The notes under the pieces: generated by a model | Seen by the model: only the letters and a program-made list of their open reading frames with translations | Told to the model about the DNA's origin: nothing | Databases searched by the model: none | From: Amycolatopsis solani | GTDB taxonomy: Bacteria > Actinomycetota > Actinomycetes > Mycobacteriales > Pseudonocardiaceae | Assembly (NCBI RefSeq): GCF_033441515.1 | Contig: NZ_JAWQJT010000003.1 | Coordinates: 1,240,001-1,304,000 of the forward strand | DNA: 64,000 nt | Direction: 5' to 3' | Shown here: piece after piece, positions 1-8,003 of the stretch | How positions within the stretch are numbered: position 1 is the first letter of the stretch | Layout: every line of letters starts with the position of its first letter | Translations under genes and position numbers: made by a program

Positions 1-2
1 AG

Positions 3-1082
3 CGCGTCACGCTGGAGCAGCCGGAAGCCGACCACAGCCCGATCGTGCACCTCGCCCGGCTGCGCGCGGCCGACCGCTACCGCTACGGCACCAAGGCGGC
101 CAACCTCGGCGAGCTGCACCACGTCCTGGCCCACGGTTCGCAGCGCCTGCTCGGCTTCTACCAGGTGCCCCGTCCGCCACGCGAGAACCTGCTGCCCTAC
201 CTGGCCCGGCTGCTGGATGTCCCCGCGGGTGCCGACCTGACCGCCGCGGCCCGCCGCCTGCTCGACGACCGCGTCCGCGTACCGCGCGGCATCGCCCTGC
301 CGTTCTCGCTGCAGCGCCGGTTCCTGGAGTCGTCACCGCGGATCCAGCAGGCCATCGGCAAGCTGAAGATGGCGCTGGAGCTGGACGCGCGCGAGATCGA
401 GCCGCTGTGCGTCGAGCTGCAGACGCTGATCCGGGCGGCCCGCATGCCGGGCGCGCTGGCCGGCGAGATCGACTCCGCGCTGGTGTCCCAGCTGGCCGGC
501 GTGCGCTCGTTCGTCGTGCGCAGTTCGTCGAACGCCGAGGACCTCGCCGGGTTCTCGGCCGCCGGGATCTACGAGTCGCTCACCCACGTCACCACCGCCG
601 AGCGGATCTTCGCCAGCGTCAAGGAGGTCTGGGCGTCGCTGGTGTCGGTGCGCAGCGTCCGCCTGCGCCGCCAGGCCGGGATCTCCCTCGACGACTGCTA
701 CATGGGTGTGGTGATCCAGGAGCAGGTCGCGGCCGACTTCGGTGGCGTGCTGGTGACGACGAACCCGATGAACCGCGCGGACTTCCGCACGGTGTACGTC
801 AACGTGTCACCCCGCGTCACCGACGTCGTCGAGGGGTCGGCGCTGCCCATGCAGTACCTGTATTCGACGGTCGAGGGCGGCGGCCGCACGGTGTCGCTGG
901 GCGACGCGCCCGAGGACCTCGACGAGGCCGCCCACGAGCAGCTGCAACGGCTCGCCGTCGCCGGCCGCCTGCTGCAGGGCCACTTCTCGCCTGATTACAC
1001 GTTCGATTCGCCGGTGGACGTCGAATGGCTCGCCGACCGCGACCACATCCACCTCGTGCAGCTGCGTCCGTATTCCGTTTGA
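3..1082 (+). CDS. PEP synthase/PPDK-type ATP-grasp protein (5' partial)
   Basis: The frame is open from the window edge, so the N-terminus is missing. The visible 359 residues are a PEP-synthase/PPDK ATP-binding domain: YGTKAANLGEL near the start, VRSSSNAEDLAGFSAAG as the triphosphate-binding stretch, and VDVEW...HLVQLRPY as the usual end of the domain. The protein stops right after the ATP-grasp domain, so no phosphohistidine swivel domain or PEP/pyruvate barrel follows. One could still lie upstream. The middle of the domain (GGVLVTTNPMNRADF) departs from the usual SGVMFT-type motif. The product probably activates a substrate by ATP-dependent phosphoryl transfer, but the substrate is unknown. 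An MFS gene follows 19 bases downstream, probably in the same operon. Confidence 0.75.
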   Translation, partial: RVTLEQPEADHSPIVHLARLRAADRYRYGTKAANLGELHHVLAHGSQRLLGFYQVPRPPRENLLPYLARLLDVPAGADLTAAARRLLDDRVRVPRGIALPFSLQRRFLESSPRIQQAIGKLKMALELDAREIEPLCVELQTLIRAARMPGALAGEIDSALVSQLAGVRSFVVRSSSNAEDLAGFSAAGIYESLTHVTTAERIFASVKEVWASLVSVRSVRLRRQAGISLDDCYMGVVIQEQVAADFGGVLVTTNPMNRADFRTVYVNVSPRVTDVVEGSALPMQYLYSTVEGGGRTVSLGDAPEDLDEAAHEQLQRLAVAGRLLQGHFSPDYTFDSPVDVEWLADRDHIHLVQLRPYSV

Positions 1083-1101
1083 TCCTCCAGGAGACACCAC
1101 C

Positions 1102-2361
1102 ATGCTGGGCTTTCGCCTGCCCGCGAAACCGGCCGTCCAGCGCGCCGTCCGGCTGACCTACGGGTTCCAGTTCTTCTTCGGCCTGCTGTTGTGGGTGCCG
1201 ATCTTCTACCAGTACCAGAAGCTGGCCGGGCTCTCCGACGGCGAGATCTTCGGCATCCAGAGCATCTACTACATCGTGTTCTGCCTGCTGGAGATCCCGA
1301 CCGGCCTGATCGCCGACCGCTTCGACTACCGCACCTCACTGACGGCGGGCGCCGGCGTGCTGGTGGCGGCGAACCTGGTGCCGGTGTTCCTGAGTTCGTA
1401 CACCGGTTTCCTGGTGCACTTCGTCCTGATCGCCCTGGCCCGTTCGCTGGTGTCCGGCGCGCAGAGCGCGTACCTGTACGAGTACCTGAACGCCCACGGC
1501 GAGGGAGAGCACTACCTCCGCGTCGAAGGGGTCGGCCGCGCGTACAGCCTGGTCGGCAAGATCGTGTACTGGCCGGTGATCGGCCTGCTGATGACGTGGA
1601 ACCTCCCTTCCCCGTACTGGCTGACGGCGCTCAACGCGGCCGTGGCCCTGGCCTTCGCGTGCAAGCTCCCCCCGATCCCCGGCGGCCGTCGTATCGAAGG
1701 CAAGACGGCCTCACTCCTGTCGGGCGTCGGCGGCGCGTTGTCCACGCTGCGTTCGTCCCGGTGGCTGGCGCTGCTGATGGTGCAGGGAATCGCGATGTTC
1801 ACGCTGGTCCGGATCTGCCAGGTGAACCTGTTCCAGCCGATCCTGGAGTCGAAGTCGCTCTCGGTGAACTGGTACGGCGCGGTCCTGGCCGCGATGACGG
1901 TCTTCGAAGCCCTCGGCGCGGCCCGCCCCCACCGCCTCCGCCGCGCGATCGGCCCGGTGGGTTCGGTGTTCACGCTGACGATCGTGATGGCGTCCTGCCT
2001 CGGCTTGCTGGTCTGGGCAGGCCCCTTCCCGGCCGTGGTGCTGCTGTGCGTCTTCGCGGTGGCGACGGGCATCGCCTTCCCGGTGCAGAAGCAGCTGCTG
2101 AACGACTCCATCCCGGACTCCCGCTACCGCGCGACCCTGCTGTCCCTGGAGTCCATTGTGGACCGAGCGGTGTGCGCACTGGTGGCGGTGGCACTGGGCG
2201 CGTACCTGGCGGCCGGCCGGCTGAACGAGTTCCTGCTGCTGTCGGCCGTGGTCACGTGCGCCGCGATGGGCCTGCTGGCGCTGCTGCTGCTCGCGGTCCG
2301 CAAGCACCGCTCCGACCGCCGGGTCCCGGCGGCCCGCGCACCCGAAGCCGTCAGTCGATGA
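1102..2361 (+). CDS. MFS transporter
   Basis: This 419-residue integral membrane protein has about 12 hydrophobic segments and an MFS loop 2-3 type motif (LIADRFDYRTSL, about residues 72-83). The ATG is preceded by AGGAG at good spacing. It lies 19 bases after the ATP-grasp gene and is probably co-transcribed, so it may export or import that enzyme's product or substrate. That link is inference from position. The C-terminus overlaps the end of recX on the other strand by 11 bases. The family is secure but the substrate cannot be read from sequence. Confidence 0.8.
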   Translation: MLGFRLPAKPAVQRAVRLTYGFQFFFGLLLWVPIFYQYQKLAGLSDGEIFGIQSIYYIVFCLLEIPTGLIADRFDYRTSLTAGAGVLVAANLVPVFLSSYTGFLVHFVLIALARSLVSGAQSAYLYEYLNAHGEGEHYLRVEGVGRAYSLVGKIVYWPVIGLLMTWNLPSPYWLTALNAAVALAFACKLPPIPGGRRIEGKTASLLSGVGGALSTLRSSRWLALLMVQGIAMFTLVRICQVNLFQPILESKSLSVNWYGAVLAAMTVFEALGAARPHRLRRAIGPVGSVFTLTIVMASCLGLLVWAGPFPAVVLLCVFAVATGIAFPVQKQLLNDSIPDSRYRATLLSLESIVDRAVCALVAVALGAYLAAGRLNEFLLLSAVVTCAAMGLLALLLLAVRKHRSDRRVPAARAPEAVSR

Positions 2362-2896
2362 ACGCGTCGTCGAGGAGGGTGGACTCCGCGCCGTACTCGC
2401 GGAGTTCCTCCTTGATGACGGTGTACGCCAGCCCCTGGGGGTAGCCCTTGCGCGCCAGGAAGCCGAGCAGCCGCCGCAACGCCGTCTGTTCGTCGACGTT
2501 GCCCAGGGAGCCGAGGCGCTTGCGGACCAGTTCCCTGGCCATCTGCTCCTCGGACTCGCGGTCGACCTCACCCGCCGCCTGCGCGGCGACCTCGTCGTCG
2601 ACGCCCTTGCGGCGCAGCTCGGCCAGCAGCGCGGTGCGGGACAGGCCCTGGGTCTCGTGCCGGGACTTGACCCACAGCTCCGCGAACTCCGCGTCGTTCA
2701 CCAACCCTGCCCGGTCGAGCTTGCCGAGCAGGGTTTCGCTGGTCTCCTCGTCGAACCCCTTGCGGCGCAAGGCCTGCCGGAGCTCCTCCTGAGTACGCGC
2801 ACGCACGGCCAGGAGGTCGTAACAGATCTCCTTGGCCTTCTTGTACCGCTCCTCGGGAGGCAGCTCGGCCGGCGGGATCTTCGGCGCCCTCGCCAC
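2351..2896 (-). CDS. recX: Regulatory protein RecX
   Basis: The 181-residue protein has the RecX three-helix repeat pattern (ICYDLLAVRARTQEELRQAL, then KLDRAGLVNDAEFAELWV and later GFLARKGYP). RecX binds RecA filaments and limits strand exchange and co-protease activity. It starts with GTG 14 bases after recA, the standard actinobacterial recA-recX order, and is very probably co-transcribed with recA. The 3' end overlaps the convergent MFS gene by 11 bases. Confidence 0.95.
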   Translation of the reverse strand: MARAPKIPPAELPPEERYKKAKEICYDLLAVRARTQEELRQALRRKGFDEETSETLLGKLDRAGLVNDAEFAELWVKSRHETQGLSRTALLAELRRKGVDDEVAAQAAGEVDRESEEQMARELVRKRLGSLGNVDEQTALRRLLGFLARKGYPQGLAYTVIKEELREYGAESTLLDDAFID

Positions 2897-2910
2897 TCAG
2901 CTCACTCCGC

Positions 2911-3957
2911 TCAGAAGTCGACCGGCGCCGGCACGGCCTCGACGGCCTCCGCGTCGACCTGCGCGCCGATGCCCAGCTTCTCCTTGATGCGCTTCTCGAT
3001 CTCGTTGGCGATGTCCGGGTTGTCGCGCAGGAACTTCCGCGCGTTCTCCTTACCCTGGCCGAGCTGGTCGCCTTCGTAGGTGTACCAGGCGCCGGACTTG
3101 CGCAGGATCCCCTGGTCGACACCCATGTCGATCAGCGAGCCCTCGCGGGAGACGCCGACGCCGTACAGGATGTCGAACTCGGCCTGCTTGAAGGGCGGGG
3201 CCATCTTGTTCTTCACGACCTTGACGCGGGTGCGGTTGCCGACCGGCTCGCCGCCGTCCTTGAGCGTCTCGATGCGGCGGACGTCGAGCCGGACCGACGC
3301 GTAGAACTTCAGCGCCTTACCACCGGTCGTGGTCTCCGGGGAGCCGAACATGACGCCGATCTTCTCGCGCAGCTGGTTGATGAAGATCGCGGTGGTGCCG
3401 GAGTTGTTCATCGCACCGGTCATCTTGCGCAGCGCCTGGCTCATCAGGCGGGCCTGGAGGCCGACGTGCGAGTCACCCATCTCGCCCTCGATCTCGGCAC
3501 GCGGCACGAGCGCGGCCACGGAGTCGATGACCAGGATGTCGAGCGCGCCGGAGCGGATCAGCATGTCCGCGATCTCCAGCGCCTGCTCACCGGTGTCCGG
3601 CTGGGAGACGAGCAGCGCGTCGGTGTCGACGCCGAGCTTCTTGGCGTACTCCGGGTCCAGCGCGTGCTCCGCGTCGATGAACGCCGCGATGCCACCGGCG
3701 CGCTGCGCGTTGGCCACCGCGTGCAGGGCGACCGTCGTCTTACCGGAGGACTCCGGGCCGTAGACCTCGACCACGCGGCCGCGGGGCAGCCCGCCGATGC
3801 CGAGCGCGACGTCGAGGGCGATCGCACCGGTCGGGATCACGGAGACGGGCGCGCGGCCGTCCTGGCCGAGCCGCATGACCGAGCCCTTGCCGTACTGCTT
3901 GTCGATCTGCGCGAGCGCGAGCTCGAGCGCCTTGTCCTTGTCGGGTGCTGCAGGCAT
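2911..3957 (-). CDS. recA: Recombinase RecA
   Basis: RecA is the DNA-dependent ATPase of homologous recombination and the co-protease that triggers LexA self-cleavage. The 348-residue length is normal. The Walker A motif GPESSGKTT lies near residue 70, the Walker B region is [21 protein letters not shown], and the DNA-binding loops include [19 protein letters not shown]. There is no intein, unlike M. tuberculosis RecA. The ATG is preceded by GAGGTGG. A SOS box about 150 bases upstream supports damage-inducible expression, and recX follows. Confidence 0.99.
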   Translation of the reverse strand: MPAAPDKDKALELALAQIDKQYGKGSVMRLGQDGRAPVSVIPTGAIALDVALGIGGLPRGRVVEVYGPESSGKTTVALHAVANAQRAGGIAAFIDAEHALDPEYAKKLGVDTDALLVSQPDTGEQALEIADMLIRSGALDILVIDSVAALVPRAEIEGEMGDSHVGLQARLMSQALRKMTGAMNNSGTTAIFINQLREKIGVMFGSPETTTGGKALKFYASVRLDVRRIETLKDGGEPVGNRTRVKVVKNKMAPPFKQAEFDILYGVGVSREGSLIDMGVDQGILRKSGAWYTYEGDQLGQGKENARKFLRDNPDIANEIEKRIKEKLGIGAQVDAEAVEAVPAPVDF

Positions 3958-4109
3958 GGAAGTCCACCTCGCTGGTCGAAGCCCCGGCTCTCCGGGGGCT
4001 CTGTGTCGGTTCTTCAGCTGTCCGGTCCGACGCTAGCGGCGGGGACCGACAATTCCAGGCGCGGCGCCCAATCTGTGGATCGCTGGACCCGATGTGGACA
4101 ACACCTTAG

Positions 4110-4125
4110 ACGAACACGTGTTCGA
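4110..4125 (-). promoter_or_regulatory. LexA (SOS) box upstream of recA
   Basis: ACGAAC-ACGT-GTTCGA differs by one base from the actinobacterial SOS consensus TCGAAC-N4-GTTCGA. It lies about 150 bases upstream of the recA start in the 240-base gap before DUF3046. Assignment to LexA rests on the motif and on the adjacent recA gene. Confidence 0.8.
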
Positions 4126-4197
4126 GGTCGGCAGCGACACACCCTTGCGCTAGGATTTTCGCCCGCCCGGGTCAGGACCCGTGCGTATCCGCCCAGG

Positions 4198-4392
4198 TCA
4201 GCGCCGTTCGAAGGGTACGTCGAAGGCGTCGCAGACCTCTTTCCAGACCTCTTTCGCCGGGATTCCCGCGGTCAGCGCCTGGTCGACGGTGCGCCCGCCG
4301 AGCCCGCTGAGGACGTGGTCCCTGGCCAGTACCTGGGCCCGCCCGGGGCCGAACTCCTCGGCCATCAGCCGCCGGAAAACCGTGATCCGCAT
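4198..4392 (-). CDS. DUF3046 family protein
   Basis: This 64-residue protein starts MRITVFRRLMAEEFGPGRA and contains LARDHVLSGLGGRTVDQAL and WKEVCDAFDVP, the usual signature of DUF3046. The family is small, actinobacterial and found next to recA. Its function is unknown. An in-frame extension to 4521 exists, but MRITVF matches the family's normal start and the extension runs through repeat DNA. It is oriented with recA and recX, 240 bases upstream, and the SOS box lies between them. Confidence 0.85.
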   Translation of the reverse strand: MRITVFRRLMAEEFGPGRAQVLARDHVLSGLGGRTVDQALTAGIPAKEVWKEVCDAFDVPFERR

Positions 4393-4478
4393 TGAACCCA
4401 CTCTAACCGCCGGGCACGAACGGTCCGTTCGCGCCCGCCGCCCGCCCTCCCGACCGGCCGGGACCCGCGCCGAACGCA

Positions 4479-4508
4479 GTGAATGACTCATTCCTGTCGT
4501 CCGGCGAC
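4479..4508. repeat. AATGACTCATT repeat, copy 1
   Basis: The segment reads GTGAATGACTCATTC followed by CTGTCGTCCGGCGAC. Both parts recur inverted and reordered at 4677-4710 (CTGTCGTCCGGCGAC, then GTGAATGAGTCATTCAC) and almost exactly inside the hairpin at 50786-50836. Confidence 0.75.
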
Positions 4509-4569
4509 ACGACTCCGGCAAAGTCGCGGCGGTCCGGTACCCCAGGCCGGTCCCGTCGCTCGCGGCGTA

Positions 4570-4616
4570 CTGAAGGGGACTTTCCTGTCATGTGATGCCA
4601 GGAAAGTCCCCTTCAG
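4570..4616 (-). terminator. Perfect 18-bp hairpin, possible terminator
   Basis: Arms 4570-4587 and 4599-4616 are perfect reverse complements, with an 11-base loop. The stem carries AAGGGGACTTTCC. It lies downstream of the Hsp70-like gene on the minus strand and could end that transcript, although there is no clear U tract. It may instead be a dispersed repeat element. Confidence 0.55.
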
Positions 4617-4623
4617 CACACCA

Positions 4624-4646
4624 GATGCCAGCAACGTCCCCTTCAG
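4624..4646. repeat. Degenerate half copy of the 4570-4616 hairpin
   Basis: The 23 bases match 4594-4616 at 21 positions and share GTCCCCTTCAG. The partner arm is absent, as if a second hairpin copy had decayed or been partly copied. Confidence 0.6.
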
Positions 4647-4676
4647 GTCGGCGGGACCCGCGACCTGGCCGGGACC

Positions 4677-4710
4677 CTGTCGTCCGGCGACGTGAATGAG
4701 TCATTCACGT
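4677..4710. repeat. AATGAGTCATT repeat, copy 2, with a 10-bp palindrome
   Basis: ACGTGAATGA-G-TCATTCACGT (4690-4710) is a perfect palindrome around one base. It is preceded by CTGTCGTCCGGCGAC, which is shared with copy 1. It ends six bases before the stop codon of the minus-strand Hsp70-like gene, so it could form the start of that gene's 3' untranslated hairpin. Confidence 0.75.
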
Positions 4711-4715
4711 CACCC

Positions 4716-6569
4716 TCACTCCCCCGGCTGGACGCTCGCCTCGAAGTAGTTCGCCAGCGTGTCCGGCGTGGTCACCTGGGCCTGGTCGCTCGAGTTCAGC
4801 TGGTAGATGAATCCCACCAGCGGCCGGTCCGACACCGCGAACACGAGCACCGCCGCCGTCTTGCCCGCCGCGGACGAGTAGTGGCCCTTGAGCCCGTTGC
4901 CGCCCCAGTCGGCCTCGGTGCGGTCGCCGCCCGCGGAGGCGAGCAGGCCGTCGGTGTACTCCTTGAGCGTGTCGGCGCTGTCGCCCTGGACGTAGGTCAC
5001 CTGCGTGCCCGCGCGGCCCGGCGCCGAGCAGGTCGAGGCCACGCCGAGGCTCTTCGCCGGCGCCGCCGGGCCGTTGCCCATGCCCGGCTTGCAGTCGCCG
5101 GTGTCGGCGATCTTCCCGGCGAGCTGGCGCAGGCAGCCGGTGAGCCCCTTGCCGTCCGCCTGGCCCGGCGTCCTGCACTGGTCCGCGGTGTAGGTCGCCA
5201 CCGAAGACGACGACGTCAGGAAGAAGGTCAGCCCCGCGGCGAGCACCACGACGACCGCGGCCGCGATCCCGATGAGCAGCTTCTTCTTCCCGCCGGACTT
5301 CGGCTCGCCCTTCTCGGCGGCCGAGGCGGCCGAGGCGGGCGAGTACGCGGGGAAGTTCGACGGCATCGGCTGCGGCCCGCTGGGCGGGAAGTAGCCCTGG
5401 TACTGCTGCGGCGGCGGGGGCGGCGGCGCGTACTGCGGGCGGTGCGGCCCGGTGCCGGCGGCCACCGCGCCTTCGACGTTCTGCGTCCGCGCGCCGAGGC
5501 CGTCGCGGGCGACGTGCTGGGCGCCCAGCGCCACCGCCGTCTCCGGCTGGTCCAGGCTGCCCGGCACGACGCCGAGCTTCTCCGCGATCATGGCGCCGAC
5601 CAGCGGCAGCCGGCTCGACCCGCCGACCAGGTAGATGCCGGCCAGCCGGTCCGGGCTCAGCCCCGACGAGCGCAGCGTCCGCGACAGCAGCTCGACGCTG
5701 CGCAGCATCGCCGGCCGGACCAGGCCTTCCAGCTCACCGCGCGTCACCAGGACGTCCTTGAACGGCTCGGGCATCGGCACCTCGGTCTGCGGGTGCCGCG
5801 ACAGCGCCTCCTTGGCCGCCTTGACGTCTTCCTGCAGCGCGCGCCGGGTGCGCCGGTCGCCCGTGGACTCGGGCCGCAGCAGCCGCTGCCAGCGCTGCGG
5901 GTCGGAGTGCGAGACCTCGCGCCCGACGTGCACCATCAGCGCCTGGTCGACGTCGAGGCCGCCGAGGTCGGGCAGGCCGTCCTCGGCGAGGACGGTGAAG
6001 CCGTTCTGCGTGGCGCCGACGACGGCGACGTCGAAGGTGCCCGCGCCGAGGTCGTAGACCGCGAGCGCCTGGCCGGGCGCGAGGGACTTGCCGGGGAACG
6101 ACGCGAAGTGCGCCGCCGCGGCGACCGGCTCCGGCACCAGCAGGATGTTCTGGCCGACGCCGGCGAGCCGGGCGGCGGACATCAGGACGTTGCGGCGGGT
6201 CTGGCCCCACTGCGCGGGGTGGGTCAGCCGGACTTCGTCGGGCTGTTCGCCGCCGAGCTGGCGGGACGTCTCTTCGAGCACGCGGCGCAGGATGGCGGCC
6301 AGCGCGTCGGTCACCGGGACGACGTCGGTGCCGAGCAGCAGGGTCTGCTCGTCGATGCGGCGCTTGGGGTTCGGCTCGAAGCGCGTCGGGTCGAGGCGGG
6401 CGCGGCGCTCGGCGTCGCGCCCGACCATGATCGTGCCCTCTTCGGTGGCGAACACCGCCGAGGGCATGTTGGCCGAGCCGTCCACCTCGACGACCCGGGG
6501 CGGCATGCCGTGCGCCGAAAGGACGGCGACCGTGTTGGACGTCCCGAGGTCCACCGACAGGATCCGCAC
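4716..6569 (-). CDS. Membrane-anchored Hsp70-family protein
   Basis: The 617-residue protein begins MRILSVDLGTSNTVAVLS, the Hsp70/actin phosphate-1 loop. It continues with a phosphate-2 loop (VYDLGAGTFDVAVVG) and an adenosine motif (YLVGGSSRLP), an Hsp70 ATPase of about 345 residues. There is no normal substrate-binding domain. Instead a Pro/Gln-rich linker leads to KKK plus a transmembrane helix at about 427-450 and an outside domain of about 165 residues with several cysteines. The GTG at 6569 is preferred over 6584 because AAGGGGAG lies just upstream. The architecture suggests a cytoplasmic ATPase sensing or driving an extracytoplasmic domain. The function is unknown. Confidence 0.85.
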   Translation of the reverse strand: MRILSVDLGTSNTVAVLSAHGMPPRVVEVDGSANMPSAVFATEEGTIMVGRDAERRARLDPTRFEPNPKRRIDEQTLLLGTDVVPVTDALAAILRRVLEETSRQLGGEQPDEVRLTHPAQWGQTRRNVLMSAARLAGVGQNILLVPEPVAAAAHFASFPGKSLAPGQALAVYDLGAGTFDVAVVGATQNGFTVLAEDGLPDLGGLDVDQALMVHVGREVSHSDPQRWQRLLRPESTGDRRTRRALQEDVKAAKEALSRHPQTEVPMPEPFKDVLVTRGELEGLVRPAMLRSVELLSRTLRSSGLSPDRLAGIYLVGGSSRLPLVGAMIAEKLGVVPGSLDQPETAVALGAQHVARDGLGARTQNVEGAVAAGTGPHRPQYAPPPPPPQQYQGYFPPSGPQPMPSNFPAYSPASAASAAEKGEPKSGGKKKLLIGIAAAVVVVLAAGLTFFLTSSSSVATYTADQCRTPGQADGKGLTGCLRQLAGKIADTGDCKPGMGNGPAAPAKSLGVASTCSAPGRAGTQVTYVQGDSADTLKEYTDGLLASAGGDRTEADWGGNGLKGHYSSAAGKTAAVLVFAVSDRPLVGFIYQLNSSDQAQVTTPDTLANYFEASVQPGE

Positions 6570-6669
6570 TGCACTCCCCTTCACGAAAAACCCGCCTTGA
6601 CGGCGTTCGCCGTGATGCTGCCACGTGCGCGGTCACCGTGCGTGCAGACCCGGCAAAGTACCCCGCCGC

Positions 6670-6740
6670 TTGACGGAGAGGTGGATCACGAGGCACGATA
6701 GTTGCGCAGTTCGGTCATCCGAGTTGCATGAACCGCGCAA
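6670..6740 (+). promoter_or_regulatory. Promoter and candidate DeoR operator of the sugar-acid operon
   Basis: TTGACG (6670) and CACGAT (6694), 18 bases apart, resemble a housekeeping promoter. Downstream lies an inverted repeat, TTGCGCAGTTC at 6702-6712 and GAACCGCGCAA at 6730-6740, with one mismatch in 11. It overlaps the likely transcript start and reaches the ribosome site AAAGGAG. The DeoR gene at the operon's end is the obvious candidate to bind it. Confidence 0.45.
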
Positions 6741-6752
6741 AGGAGCGTCAAG

Positions 6753-8003
6753 ATGCCGAAGTTGCTCGTCCTCGGGGACGACCTCACGGGCAGCAACGCG
6801 ACCGGAGCGCTGTATGCCCGCTTCGGGCTGCGCGCGGTGTCCGTCAACGCGCCGCTGGAGCCGGACGCGCCCTGCTTCCGCGAGGACAGCGGGATCGACG
6901 CGCTGGTGGTCAACTTGAGTACCCGGCACGCTCCGCCGTCACACGCCGGGCAGGCCGTCCGCCGCGCGATCGAACTCGCCGGGCCGGTCGAACTCACGGT
7001 GAAGCGCGTGGACACGACGCTGCGCGGCAACGTCGGCGTGGAGACCGAAGCCGTCCTGGCGTCGGCGCCCGCCGCCCGCGCGCTGGTCGTTCCCGCCTTC
7101 CCGGACGCCGGCCGGGTCACCCTCGGCGGCCTGCACCTGGTCGACGGCGTGCCACTGGCCGAAAGCCCCGCCGCGCGCGACCCGCTGGCGCCGGTCCGGT
7201 CCTCGCGGGTCCGCACCCTCCTCGGGCCGACGCGCCGCGATATCGCCGAACTGCCGCTGGACGTCGTCGAGGAGGGCGTGGACGCGGTCGAAGCCGCCCT
7301 GCGGTGCCCCGCCGGGCTCGTCGTCTGCGACGCCACGACGAACCGGCACCTCACCACCGTCGCCAAGGCCGCGGCCCGGCTGGCGGCCGAAGGCACGCGG
7401 TGGATCTCCGTCGACTCCGGGCCGTTCGGCGTCCGGCTGGCCGCGGCGCTGGGCCTCGCACCCGGCCACGACACGGTCCCGCCGGTGCTCGCGGTGGTCG
7501 GCAGCATCACCGGCCAGACCCACGACCAGCTGCTGGAAACCGAGCTGGTGCTGGACGCGCGGTACGTCGACGTCGCCGCGGACCGGCCCGATCCGCCGTC
7601 CATCGCCGACGAAGCCGGGAAGCTCCTGGCCGCCGGGCACCGGGTCGTCGGCATCCGCACCCGTGCCCCCGCGCCGGGCACCCCGATCGACCCGGCGGTC
7701 GCGGCGCGGATCCCGCCCGCGCTGGGCGAAGCGACCCGGCTGGTGCTCGGCGCGCACCGGATCGGCGGGCTCTACGCCACCGGCGGCGACATCGCCGTCG
7801 AGGTCACGCGGTCGCTCGGGGCCGAAGGCTTCGAGATCGACACCGAAGTCCTGCCACTGGCGGTGGCCGGACGGCTGTCCGGCGGGCCGTACGCGGGGCT
7901 GCCCTTCGCCACCAAAGGCGGGTTGATCGGCGGCCGCGACGCCGCCGTCGCCTGCCTGGAACACCTGAACCACGTGCTGGCCACCGGAAGGAAGAACCCG
8001 TGA
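6753..8003 (+). CDS. Four-carbon acid sugar kinase family protein (DUF1537, OtnK/DtnK-like)
   Basis: The 416-residue protein starts LLVLGDDLTGSNATGA and has KRVDTTLRGNVGVE, both hallmarks of the DUF1537 kinases that phosphorylate D-erythronate, D-threonate or L-threonate at C4. The C-terminal nucleotide-binding part includes LYATGGDIAVEV and FATKGGLIGG. AAAGGAG precedes the ATG. The next gene is a PdxA-type dehydrogenase joined by a GTGA overlap, which is the known pairing for oxidising and decarboxylating the 4-phosphate to dihydroxyacetone phosphate. Which sugar acid is used cannot be told from sequence. Confidence 0.85.
   Translation: MPKLLVLGDDLTGSNATGALYARFGLRAVSVNAPLEPDAPCFREDSGIDALVVNLSTRHAPPSHAGQAVRRAIELAGPVELTVKRVDTTLRGNVGVETEAVLASAPAARALVVPAFPDAGRVTLGGLHLVDGVPLAESPAARDPLAPVRSSRVRTLLGPTRRDIAELPLDVVEEGVDAVEAALRCPAGLVVCDATTNRHLTTVAKAAARLAAEGTRWISVDSGPFGVRLAAALGLAPGHDTVPPVLAVVGSITGQTHDQLLETELVLDARYVDVAADRPDPPSIADEAGKLLAAGHRVVGIRTRAPAPGTPIDPAVAARIPPALGEATRLVLGAHRIGGLYATGGDIAVEVTRSLGAEGFEIDTEVLPLAVAGRLSGGPYAGLPFATKGGLIGGRDAAVACLEHLNHVLATGRKNP

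Larger units (their letters stand above)
4393..4715. other. Repeat-rich gene-free gap between DUF3046 and the Hsp70-like gene
   Basis: The 323-base gap holds no convincing gene. It contains two copies of an AATGA(G/C)TCATT repeat in opposite orientation, a perfect 18-bp-arm hairpin and a degenerate half copy of that hairpin, listed separately. The promoter of the DUF3046 gene should also lie here. Confidence 0.7.

Noticed and set aside
4393..4521. N-terminal extension of the DUF3046 protein to 107 residues
   Set aside because: The extension is translated repeat DNA, and MRITVF at 4392 matches the family's start.
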